NCBI GenBank assembly: GCA_001695595.3
Contig: MBPM02000012.1
Coordinates: 1,218,480-1,282,479 of the forward strand
Reading direction: 5' to 3'
From: Plasmopara viticola
Lineage: Eukaryota; Oomycota; Peronosporomycetes; Peronosporales; Peronosporaceae
Length of the DNA stretch: 64,000 nucleotides
The notes under the pieces are model-generated. The model ran no database searches, had not been told where the DNA came from, and worked only from the letters and a program-made list of their open reading frames with translations. Each line of letters starts with the position of its first letter. Within the stretch, counting starts at the first letter, position 1. A program made the position numbers and the translations under genes. This document shows positions 1-9,752 of this stretch, one piece after another.

Positions 1-119
1 GAAGGACAAGAACGACAACTAAACGAAATCGGCAACATGTGTCAACTGTGGCTTGTCGGCCACATATAGACATTGGTCAAGATATAGTCGGCAACATTTT
101 TATGGACGATAAATGTAGT

Positions 120-360
120 CTTAACGATGTATCCGAAGACCTAATGATGCGACTTGAGCTCGATGTAACCAAGGGTGAGATGACGCAAGTCGACCTTGGC
201 TCCGACTAGTTTGTTAACCCCCGACGAACGGTGCACATGAACTTGCTAATACCAGGTTTTACTTAAGTGCCAATCCTGAAACTGAGGATGTTATCATGGA
301 ATCGTGAACAAAATCAAGATATCAAGTGGACTACAGGGCGTGCATCTCCCCACATCAACA
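120..360 (+). pseudogene. gypsy aspartic protease remnant
   Basis: The translation holds a segment around 145-180 (RLELDVTKGE) and another near 285-345 (GMLSWNREQNQDIKWTTGR in mixed frames). The latter resembles the 'GMPWL..H.P.IDW' end of retroviral-type proteases in oomycete gypsy elements. Stops interrupt both, and I do not see the catalytic DTG/DIG triad. The assignment rests mainly on position, just upstream of the RT domain. Confidence 0.5.
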
Positions 361-829
361 CGGAGCACCACGCGGCAACGAAACTAAAGCCACATAATCA
401 ACGTTCGCGTAAATGGACCGCTGGACAACGGAAGGCTCTGATAGATTGAATGCGCAAGAGTTTCAGATACTTCCGGAATCAAGGCAACAATGGCCGTCAA
501 GGAATGACGCAGCTTATTTCCTCTCAACAGTTTTTGAGAAGGTTATGTCACAACAAATCCATTGAACCTGTCTTCGTCGTCATCCAGCATGATTTTGAAA
601 AGGCTGAGCACCTTGATAATCAAAGGTGGGAATCATTAAACAATAATTCGGCGTGTGAAATGCTACGCTATTATGCGAACAGAATTTTTTGCACGGAGCT
701 TCCGAGCAAGACACTTTCAGTACAGGAAGTATTGAGCGCAAATTTTTGCTCAAGCCTGGTCCCAAACGGATCTCTGTCAAACAATGGTGCTGTGTCCTTA
801 CAGTGCAAGATAATCCAAGAATGAACCAA

Positions 830-1980
830 AGAGATGGTGCAAGCAGACATTATTGGACCAAGTACGTCAAGAAGCCTGTAGGTTGGCGATTTGTGCACGA
901 TTATCGTCTGCTAAATTTGGCGACAACCTTGTCAGCGATTCCAATTTTTCGTAATGAAGACATCTTTGACGCCATGTCCGGAAGTCATTGGGTTTTGTGC
1001 ATGTTTTGGGGTTGCTATCAGGTTAAATCGCGTAACGGATATCCCATCTACCGCTTATTTGACCCCTTATAGTTTATTTGAAAATCTAATCACTTTCATG
1101 GGACTGAGCGGATCCCCGAGTACGTTTTATCGTTTTTTTCGAAAAGGGTCTTTCGAGATTTAGGGATGTGGTGAAAATCTACTTTGACGACATCTACGTG
1201 TTCTCACAAAGTAAATATGTTGCAGACCACGTAAGCGGCTTTTGACCGTGTACTCGAACGGTGCAATGAAGAATTACTTTACATCGAGATGTCAAAGTGC
1301 CAATTCTGCGTGGATGAGATCCCGTGCCCAGGATACTTGCGTATGAGTGAATCTCGACAAGACACAGATCATCGAAGAATAGCTTGTGCCTAAGACAAAG
1401 AATCAGATGAGTGCTTCTCGGGCATCACAGTCTACATCTAAAGCTTTTGCAAAGACTTTCGAACTCTGCAGAAGCACTTCACGACAATTTTGAGAAATTA
1501 CGCTCTCTCGAGAAGCGATCGAGCTTTCGGACGATCATCTTCGCTGCATCAGCAAATTCAAGCGTCGCTCGACGCTTTCACCTGCATTAAGACTTTTAAA
1601 GCTCTCGTAACCACTTTATAAACGAATGAACGCCTCCAATTTTGCGATAGGGGAGTCTTGTTTTAAAAAAAGGGAGAGTAAGAGCATCCAAATTGCTTTT
1701 ACTTGTCGAGAGATGAAGCAAGCCGAGTAGATCACCGTTCGTGAGCAAAAGCTACTTGCAATTACGCATGCGCTGAAAGTATGGAGTGGGCTCCTTCTCG
1801 ATCGACCTTTCACGGTCAGAACGGATCACAAAAGTATTGAGATGATTCTGACGCAGAAGACTACAAATCGCAGAGTTGCTCGATCGTTCAATGAGCTTGC
1901 TAAATTTCATACTTTGTTTAAGTAAATGTTCGGTGAAATTAACACCGTGGATGATGCACTGTCACGAAATCCGGAATTAA
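830..1980 (+). pseudogene. gypsy reverse transcriptase and RNase H remnant
   Basis: The segment GWRFVHDYRLLN at 882-917 is the standard gypsy RT 'GWR...DYR.LN' block, followed by FDAMSGSHW. The catalytic box reads YFDDIYVFS, with YFDD at 1180-1191, so both active-site aspartates remain. Between them lie frameshifts. RNase H follows in pieces at about 1715-1975: EQKLLAITHALKVW, then LLDRPFTVRTDHKSIEM, then the tether-type ending DDALSRNP. All these are canonical for Ty3/gypsy polyproteins. Several stops and frame changes mean no product is expected. Confidence 0.85.
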
Positions 1981-2229
1981 GAAGTAAAGCTGCCAAAGTT
2001 AGCTTGCAAAGTTTCTGGAAGCGCGAGATCGTGGCGACAATTAGGACGAACAAGGTCACAGTTGCTCAATCTAGATAGACAATGTATGCGTGGAATAGAA
2101 AACTACAGTACATCATTAAGAAGCTGAAAAACGGAGATAGTGTGCCAAAGTACTAATTGCAGGATAATGTTTTGTATTACCAAACTGGCGAAGATGAGAC
2201 GCCTCGAGTGTATATTTCAGGAAAGAAGA

Positions 2230-2850
2230 AGTAGAAGATCTAAAAAATTGCGTCATCTGTGAGAACCATAATTCTGTATCGCAGGATCTTACAAGACGTA
2301 CCTGGCCGTGCGTCAAGAGTACTACTGGCCAATAAACACGATGTACATCCAGTGCTATGTCAGCATATGCGAAATGAGCCAGGGCAACAAGGCTAAGCAA
2401 ACCACATCGCCAGAATTACTTCAGTCCTTGAATATTCCAAGAGGCAGATGGGTCGACATTTCTATGGACATCATCTGGAATTTAAAACAGATTTTAATGC
2501 TGTTATGATGATTATTGATCGCTTGGCAGAAAGAGCCAAATGCATCGCTACGAAAACAACAGACGATACTGCAGAGAGTGCAAAAGTCTTCATGAAATAA
2601 TATATGAAGAACCATGCCATACCGAAGACCATTGTGTCCGGCCGATACACCAACTTCACATCCAATATATGGCAAGCAATCGCGTCTGCTGTGGGAGCGC
2701 AAAACAATTTGGCTTCAGTCTTTTAGGCCGCATCCAGATGGACAAACGAAAAGAACGATCCGTTTTATTGGAGATTACCTTCGAGGTGTCGTCAAACCAG
2801 CACAGAATGGTTGTAATTACTTCTTGCATTTGGCTGAGATAGCGTAAAAT
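2230..2850 (+). pseudogene. gypsy integrase remnant with altered catalytic residues
   Basis: A zinc-finger CxxC (CVIC) is seen near 2250 and a 'QEYYWP' block near 2312. The catalytic core starts with RWVDISMDII (2446-2475), whose second Asp (2467-2469) is the first catalytic residue. It continues as VMMIIDRLAERAKCIATK in another frame from 2502. The second catalytic Asp of the usual VSDRD block is replaced by Gly (VSGRY, codon 2640-2642). The glutamate expected before DYLRG reads Gly (codon 2770-2772). Two of three catalytic residues are therefore lost, in addition to frameshifts. Confidence 0.8.
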
Positions 2851-3264
2851 CGACACTTACACTCAACAATTGGAATGTCACTATTCGAAGTGGATCTAGA
2901 ATATGTTTCTTATATGCCCGATGATGTGGCATCAGATCCAGAATCTCTAAGTTGGAAAAATCCGCACAAGAGTTTCTACTACATGAAGAAACGTTATTCA
3001 GGGTCGCGCAGAACCGGATAGAAATGCGCATGAAGAAACATATGGCAAGAACAGACTCGTCAAGGCTTCCAAGTTGGCGGTATGGTGGTTCTGGACGACA
3101 AGAATTTGGTTGTCCGTCGAAAGGGTCTTGCTCAAATCGCACAATTATATATTAGCCCAATTTGGGTTGTGGAGAGATTTTCGCGAGATTCCTAGGACTT
3201 AAGCCTATCGAAAAGATTAAAGATACACTCAGTGTTTTAAACTTTACTGTTGAAGCCGTATCGC

Positions 3265-3455
3265 GTGGGCCTCAAGAGCCGACAAAAGTTGAATAAGGTC
3301 ATGTTGGCCGATGGCTACAAGGGACAATTCGTTGAAGCCGTGATTGGACATCGTAAGTACGTAGGAAACATACAGTACAGAGTTTGGAGACTTGGTGAAA
3401 CCCAGAAGAAAGTTACTTGAGAGCCCGTGGAGAATCTCAAACAGATTCCCGGACA
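3265..3455 (+). pseudogene. C-terminal chromodomain of the gypsy integrase
   Basis: From 3331 the frame reads VEAVIGHRKYVGNIQYRVWR, then LGETQKKVT, a TGA stop (3418-3420), and EPVENLKQIP. This is the chromodomain pattern in which a Trp normally precedes EP.ENL; here TGG has become TGA. It assigns the element to chromoviruses, whose chromodomain is thought to target integration to modified chromatin. The short span and clear motif make the assignment good; function is lost. Confidence 0.75.
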
Positions 3456-3539
3456 CCTCTACTGGTAATACAAAAAGATGAGGCCTATTTGGACACCGGA
3501 CACATCCACCTCTACTGGTAATACAAAAAGATGAGGCCT
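3454..3539. repeat. 33-bp direct repeat, period 53 bp, just after the chromodomain
   Basis: A 33-bp sequence beginning CACCTCTACTGG and ending GATGAGGCCT occurs at 3454-3486 and again at about 3507-3539. It is a local tandem duplication at the end of the gypsy coding region, near where the polypurine tract and 3' LTR would be expected. Confidence 0.85.
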
Positions 3540-3599
3540 TTTTTTCAAAGTAGGCGTCTTCTTGAAGGAAGGTCATGTGACGTGACCGTCGGCAACGGC

Positions 3600-4110
3600 A
3601 CTTTTGCCGGAAGTGGCTTTTACGCAATACAATAAAATATTCCCAAAATACATATGCATTAAAACTATGTATAGGAATAGGCGATTTTACACTTTCTGGC
3701 CAAAAGATAGTTCCAGATGTCCCATATTCATTGGAAACTAAGAGCTCTTATTGGCTGAAAGTAATTTAGGGTGCGTAGCTAGCAAAATGGGATGAAAGCT
3801 TTTAGGTTGAGAGCAGTAGATGGCTGAGAGCCGCCAGTAGGGCTGTAGCAAGATAATAAGCCGTAAGATTTTTCTTATCTTATATTATTTATCAATTTGC
3901 TCTAAGCATCTATAACTCCTTCTTCTTTACCGACTTCGCCACGTCCGCGCCTCAGCCTCGTCCGAAGACCGACTTCAATCAGCTTCATTCGCGACTGTGT
4001 TACACATACCCCAGCAGCTTGTTTGACTTGCGACCGGCAAAACTTTTCGTCGACTTTAGGTAGTGTCAACCGCCTATCCATTGCTCTGACACCCGTTGTG
4101 ACAGATCGGT
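3600..4110. other. Non-coding stretch with a possible gypsy 3' LTR remnant
   Basis: No gene is visible. The interval 3844-4004 starts TGTAGCAAG and ends TGTTACA, compatible with TG...CA LTR ends, and holds an AT-rich TATA-like stretch (3876-3896). With no second LTR in the window to compare, this cannot be confirmed. Confidence 0.25.
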
Positions 4111-4119
4111 CATAAGATA

Positions 4120-4690
4120 CGATGGAACTTGGAGACTGCGCACCAACATTTCCGTCGCAGCGCTGCAGCTATTCCACCCGGTCGATCCACGTCACAAAAA
4201 AAATATCAAGAGGAGTGCAGTGCAACAATTATTGTGACCGGTTCGTGCCTCGTGTATCTTGGACACACGAAAATTCAATGAGTATTTGCAAATATTTCTA
4301 CAATTCTTGTTGGTGGGATTGGCTCTCATGTATTTGAAGCACCTTAAACAAATTTGGTCGGAAACCGACTCTGTTGGGGAACTTACTTTAGATAAATTTG
4401 CAGCGAGCATTCAGGGTGGAGCAACATTCTTTTCGATTTTTGCTCTCGGACGTGTCTTTGCGGAAATTGCAGTAGGAAGTCCCACAGCGGTCATTCCTGA
4501 AAATTTCGGCGAGATTTGTCCGCCAAACCTTCGCAACAGGTGTGTGATTCCAAATTTCTGTCACTGAAAAAAGTGTTTGACGCCTTCCATCATAACAGTA
4601 CCAGTGCATTGACAGATGTTGTAGCGTTTCTAACTTTAGCTTTGGCACCAATCACGTTAGGGGAAACTCATGTGTGATGGCTAATGGCAG
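4120..4690 (+). pseudogene. psiD: old sugar-transporter fragment
   Basis: The translation in shifting frames matches the T family. A segment around 4185-4275 aligns with T1 residues 57-92 (STSQ...EEC...LGHTK). The segment FALGRVFAEIAVGSPTAVIP, then FGEICPPNLR (about 4437-4535) aligns with T1 residues 148-179. Most of TM2-TM3 is missing, and after 4545 the similarity stops at a frame end. It is more diverged than psiA-psiC and lies outside the repeated units. It suggests the transporter cluster once reached further left. Confidence 0.75.
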
Positions 4691-7600
4691 GTCGACACTT
4701 GTTATCGAGCAAAAGCTTGCACGCTTATTTCGGACAAAGTAATGTAATTTTTGTAAAGACGAGTATTAATTGGGAAGTATTGTGAAATAAGAAACGTTGA
4801 AGAGATGAAAAGATAGCAGTCAAGCGACAATTAAATTACAAAGTTTTTTCAACGATCTATTCCAGGGTGACATAAGAGGCAATATGTCTGGTTTTTGCAT
4901 CTAAACGTAGTATTTTAAACTTTTAACTGAGAATTTGTGATAACTTTACACTCTGAGAGGGGTGAATAAATCGCAGGGCTAGTTTAGCCAGTCGAATATT
5001 AGAGGTTTATACCCCTTCCCAGGTCTAGCCGCTTGATAAGAACGTCATTATGTAATAATACTGACATATCTATGCCAGAGTTTTGGCAATTCATCTGGAA
5101 AGTCAAACCTCTTTCCTGAAGGGCTAATCGACATTTAGTTGTGGCTCGATCGCGTCCGCACAGGTCTAGATATATAGACAGGACAGATCTGTGGCCGTGT
5201 CTCTACCTCGGTCAGTACTTACAAAGAAATCGTTAAAGCAATCCAAAACTAGGCAATTTTTATTATACTTTTATCAAGAAGGTTATCTACCTATCCCTAA
5301 CTTGTTTTTTTTCTCATAAAAGCCATATACTTAAAATAAATAGTCTTCTGAAAGTCGAAGTGTGTAAAGTCCGCTAGAGGCAAGCCATTTGAGGCCTAAC
5401 GCACTTGTCGCGTATTCAAGCGCGCTAAGTGAAGCCTAGAGCAGTCCGTGAAGGCAAGTTGATAAGTCGGTGGTTTTCTGGCTTACTTAGGGGCTTGCAG
5501 GATTAGTGTCTGCTGGTCGAATAGGGGAGACTCGACTGTTTCTTATTTGGTCCAGTTAAGTGTCGACGCTGAAGTCCAGAGTGACTCGGTGTTTAAAGGA
5601 ATAAAATCTTTGCAGCTTAAGATATTGCCTTACTAAGCTTGAGTTTCTACCAGGTTGGCTAAGAATTTCATGGCAGCGCGTAGCTCTTTAATGCATTCAC
5701 AAGCAGCATAATTTTTTTTCGTACAACGTGAAAGGTCACGAATCGACTGTAGCCGTGTCAAGACTTGGACGAAGACGTGAGCTTGAAACTGAGCCATAGC
5801 TAATATTAGAACCCTAGTCTCAGAAATGATGCGAAGCGAACTCAAATCAAACGCAGCCATGCTGTCACAAGCAGTGGGATCCTGAGAAATGTCGAAAGAT
5901 ATAGCTAAGGTAGAGAGCGATCGGTTTACTTCTGTAGAGCAAGTCTGAGTAGACAGGCAGCACCTGCTTTGTCATTTCGTCGAACTTGCTTTATAGCGCG
6001 CAAGGAGTGTGTCTATCCACTCAAAGGCGGGTAAGCGCGGTATAGATCCTAGCTACGCTAAGTTTGGCTACTTCATAGGTTTCAAAACACAAGTGCTACA
6101 TAGCGCAAAGAATTGAACGACTTGATTGGATTTAACCCAGTATTCAGCGAGCGAGTTCATTAGCTTACCCGATCCACCCAGAAGGTAAGCATACTTAGAA
6201 CTCGTCTCGGACCATATTGGCTGGAAGGTTAGATTTTTTCTCTGCAGTAACAGGTCTCTCGCGAACTTGGACCATGCCGATAGGGCGAACGATACCGCTG
6301 TCGGCCAGAAAGGGAACCAGACTAAGCGGCTGCGGAGTTTCGGCCACCTTGTTGCGATGGAAATATCCATATTGCCTAAAATAGGCCTTCTGAGCTTGTC
6401 AAACTTGTTAAAGCCAATTGGTTTTATTGAAGGCGGGTACGGCAAGTAAAGAGCACGAAGTAATAGTACACACCAAGGGCTGCCCAGCAAGTAGACCGGC
6501 GGGAGATCACTGGTAGCTACTGGTGCAGTAGGGTATGAGTGTCCTTTCATAAAGAAAACGTTTCTTGATCAAGCGGGCAAAAAACTCGTGCCACCAAAGA
6601 GGGAACGGTCTTCTCTGAATAAGTCTGTCCAGCTATTATCATTTTGCAGACCTTTTGCAGCTGCAAGCTCTGGTTCGTGTTGGAGATGAAAGTGAGGCCC
6701 TATCAGCTTTTGTGAGGAGATAGCAATCACCAAATTTGTGTGGAGCGATAGGAGATGATAGAGAAAATGCGTGAGAAGAGCTTATAAAGCTAGTCTCGGA
6801 ATCCCGCTTGAGGGATATGGCAGACGCTGGCCGAATAATCTAGTGTTTAGAAGATGATTTGTTGTAGTATCACTACTCACCCTCGTTGTCAGTGAGACAA
6901 GACAAAAATCTCTGAGCAAGTGCTGAAGACGATAAGCATCGCTGACAGCGGGGATGTATCTATACCCAGCAGTCAGGCACACCCAGTGTTTTTAGTCACA
7001 ATCACTCCTTGATTGACAAAAGACCGGCACAGATCAGATCATGGAATGAAGAGTGTATCCCAGGCTAATTTTGCCGAAGTTCAAAAGCGTAGCCATACAA
7101 AAGTTTGTAGCTTGGTTAAGAAATATTTTGGTGCGCTTGAGATAGTTACAAAGTTTAGTGCTGTCATCGACAAAGCTAATCACGGAGTAAATTGTAGGGT
7201 TGCTAAATTGCTCTTTTCTCATGTACAACAAATATATATAAATTTGACATCGAGCACAAAAAGTATTTGGGGAAAATTTTTTTTATGTCAAATCTCAGCA
7301 CCATGCTCCAATGGGCTCAATGGTCGACAAATGACCATAAGTGATGCAAGATTACCTTAGAAAGGATTCTCAACCATCGTCTGTATGTGTCACTGAATCC
7401 AAAGTGCACTAATATCTTGTCAAATACTTCTTACACGACACAATTGAAGGGCGGGGGAAGTCAAGAAAAAGTGCCCCGGATGGTAATTTTTCTTTGTCAA
7501 ACAACTGGGATGTAGCCTTCAACCTAAGGTACGCCTGGATGACGAGGAGTTTGACAACATTGTAGTTAAGCTGGGACTTCTTCGTAATTTTAGTGGGCGA

Positions 7601-7719
7601 AGAGCCAGAGAAGTAGCCGCAGGAGCGCCCACGATCAAAGCAGCGGTGTCTGTGGACGTTTGACAGAGGATGAACGATAAACATATTTTTAGTATCATTC
7701 CTTCTGCAAAATGTTTACT
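4691..7719. other. 3-kb stretch without a recognisable gene
   Basis: I see no protein motif I can name. Around 5350-5380 the sequence CTGAAAGTCGAAGTGTGTAA resembles the block found 350-400 bp after every T gene (for example 11682-11710), so the left part may be decayed transporter 3' flank. The longest open frame is 160 codons on the - strand (6068-6550). It has no recognised domain, an unusually high Trp/Pro content, and no paralogue in the window. Frames at 5633-5860 (-), 7013-7360 (+) and 7409-7684 (-) are similar anonymous pieces. Confidence 0.5.
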
Positions 7720-9590
7720 CGTGACGGATCACTTAGTCTAAAGTAATATATAATATGGCCAGTGGCCACGATGGGTTGATTAGTCGCACGCACGGGTACC
7801 CTGCGGCCAATTTCTTGTTGGTAGTGGAAATCACAATTTTACGCAGTATTGTGATATGTATGGTGGGTTTGCAGCATTAAGGAAAATACAGTCGGCCTGG
7901 TACAGTTATCTCAGCAAAATAGAAAGTGTTTTGTTTAACCGCGGCACCCCTGCCGTTTTTTAATAGAGCAATATTTAATGTGTTGGATTTAATCTTTGAC
8001 AGAGCTTAAATTTCTCGACTACGCTATTAAGCTTTCGAGTTCTCGCCATAAGATTTAAAACATCACTTTGCCTCTCCCTCAGGATTTTAGCCCACTGATT
8101 TGCATCTTTCTACGTTTGTTACTAGCGCTGGTCTTTTCTGTGTCTCCCTAGTCTTTCCCTCGTTGCAAAAGAAAGAGCTGCATGGACGGACATTGGCATC
8201 GGTCAATTGTGTATCGTTTGCCCGAAAGTAATCGTAATTGGCATTTAAGCGAAATTAAGCTTCTTTAGATAGCGCAATCACATTAATCGTTAAAAGCTGT
8301 CATTCAAAGGTTGAAAGAGTACATACGATGCACCTATTCAGGTAATCCCTTTATATAAAACACGCCGCGCATAAAATCTGTTAAGCATTTACTTTTAGTC
8401 ATATGTCAGGTTATAGAACTAGTTAGTCGACTTATCATGTAGCGCTAAAGGACTCGCGGCGCTGATTTAGAGCTTCCAAGCATGAAAATCTATAAACAAG
8501 GGAGTCAGCGCATCCACTACTCTAGATCTGAGAACAAACATAATGTCAAAACTGACTTTGCAAAACATCTTCCCGCACTCTATTAACGGGCAATGTTGTA
8601 GCTTTACATATCAATTTTCGTATTGCGCTATAAAATGTCGACTACTTTGTTCTAAGATCTTATATACGACCGTAAGTCAATTTTTACAAAGTTTATGTCG
8701 TTGTTTTTATGATGGTAGGATGGGCAATAAGCTGCAAAACATCGAACGATAGGTAAGAGATGAGACAATTTCAGCTTCATTTTATGCTCAACAGATCGTA
8801 ATGTTAAATTGACGGTTTTAGTCTTTTTAAAATATAATCCACCGCCATATGATCGATATTTGAGACAACATCAATACTGGTATGGCTCTAAAAAATGCAG
8901 ATCCGACAAGGTGTATGTTGCGCATGCAGTAGATGAACTTCTTAACCTTCACCTGTGTGCGCATGGCAGTCTTTTACCATACATGTGATTGCGTTTTAAA
9001 AAGAGCCCAATTGCATACATCTACTTGCGAATTCTGTGTACTTACGAGCAAACGATACACATTTGACTGATTAGCTAATTGTCCGTCCATGCAGCTTTTT
9101 TTTTTACGACGAGGGAGATACTAGGGAGACACGAATGAGATTAGCGCCATAACAAGATAGTTACAAACGTAGGAAGTAGAATCCTGACGCAGGGGATAAG
9201 ACATGATTTCAAATCGCATAACGAATACCTGAAAGCTTGAGAGCGTAGATCAGTACTCTACGTTTTGTCAATGACCAATTTTGACAGCTTAGCAATTATT
9301 TTACTAAATGGCAGCGGGCGCCACTGTGTACTAACGTATCTAGTTTCCCGGTAAATTTTGTAGCAGTACTGTAGCGCATTTCAAATGCTGCAAACCCACT
9401 ATGCGTATGATAGTACTCTGTAATATCGGATACTCGCTACTTGGCCGTGGAGTCAAGCAGTGCATGCAAATAAATCACGCGTCGTGACCACAGGCCGTTA
9501 TGTTCTCCGTGACCTGTGAGCTATCCATCACGGGTAAAATTTGTACGCTCAAGAGCATCTCCTGTGTAACACATAAACCGCAAATAATGT
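7720..9590. repeat. Decayed inverted repeat upstream of T1
   Basis: Blocks left of about 8640 recur inverted on the right: GCTGCATGGACGGA at 8177-8190 matches the reverse complement at 9082-9095, and TACGTTTGT at 8111 matches ACAAACGTA at 9163-9171. The left half has the orientation of the region upstream of a - strand T gene (compare 18800-19290). The right half has the orientation found upstream of + strand T genes (compare 44470-44700 and 33000-33550). This looks like the upstream half of a head-to-head gene pair whose left gene is gone. Confidence 0.55.
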
Positions 9591-9659
9591 CGTTTGTTCT
9601 GCCTCAGTCTTTCCAAACAAACATGGATCGGTCCTCTTGGGTGAAAGAATATAAGAACC

Positions 9660-9680
9660 ACCTCATTAAACGTTTCGCTA
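9660..9680 (+). promoter_or_regulatory. Initiator-like element upstream of T1
   Basis: CCTCATTAAACGTTTCGC, with CTCATT at 9662-9667, lies 86 bp before the T1 ATG. The equivalent position of T2-T7 carries CTCATT or GTCATT followed by an A/T stretch and CGTTT. This resembles the oomycete initiator (TCATTYY plus flank). It is conserved although neighbouring upstream bases differ. Confidence 0.5.
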
Positions 9681-9752
9681 AGAAAAGCATAGACGTTAAA
9701 GCTACGGTTAGAAGAGTGAATCGATCGACTATCTAGAATTCTTGCAACAAGC

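Larger units (their letters stand above)
100..3460 (+). mobile_element. Degenerate Ty3/gypsy retrotransposon with chromodomain (chromovirus type)
   Basis: Translating the + strand across several frames gives, in order, protease-like, reverse transcriptase, RNase H, integrase and chromodomain segments. This is the Ty3/gypsy order, with integrase after RNase H. Every domain is broken by stops and frameshifts, and integrase catalytic residues are changed, so the element is dead. The gag region and 5' LTR would lie left of the window. A 3' LTR is not certain; a candidate is discussed at 3844-4004. The element has the same orientation as T1 but lies 6 kb from it and does not appear to be part of the repeated transporter units. 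Confidence 0.85.
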
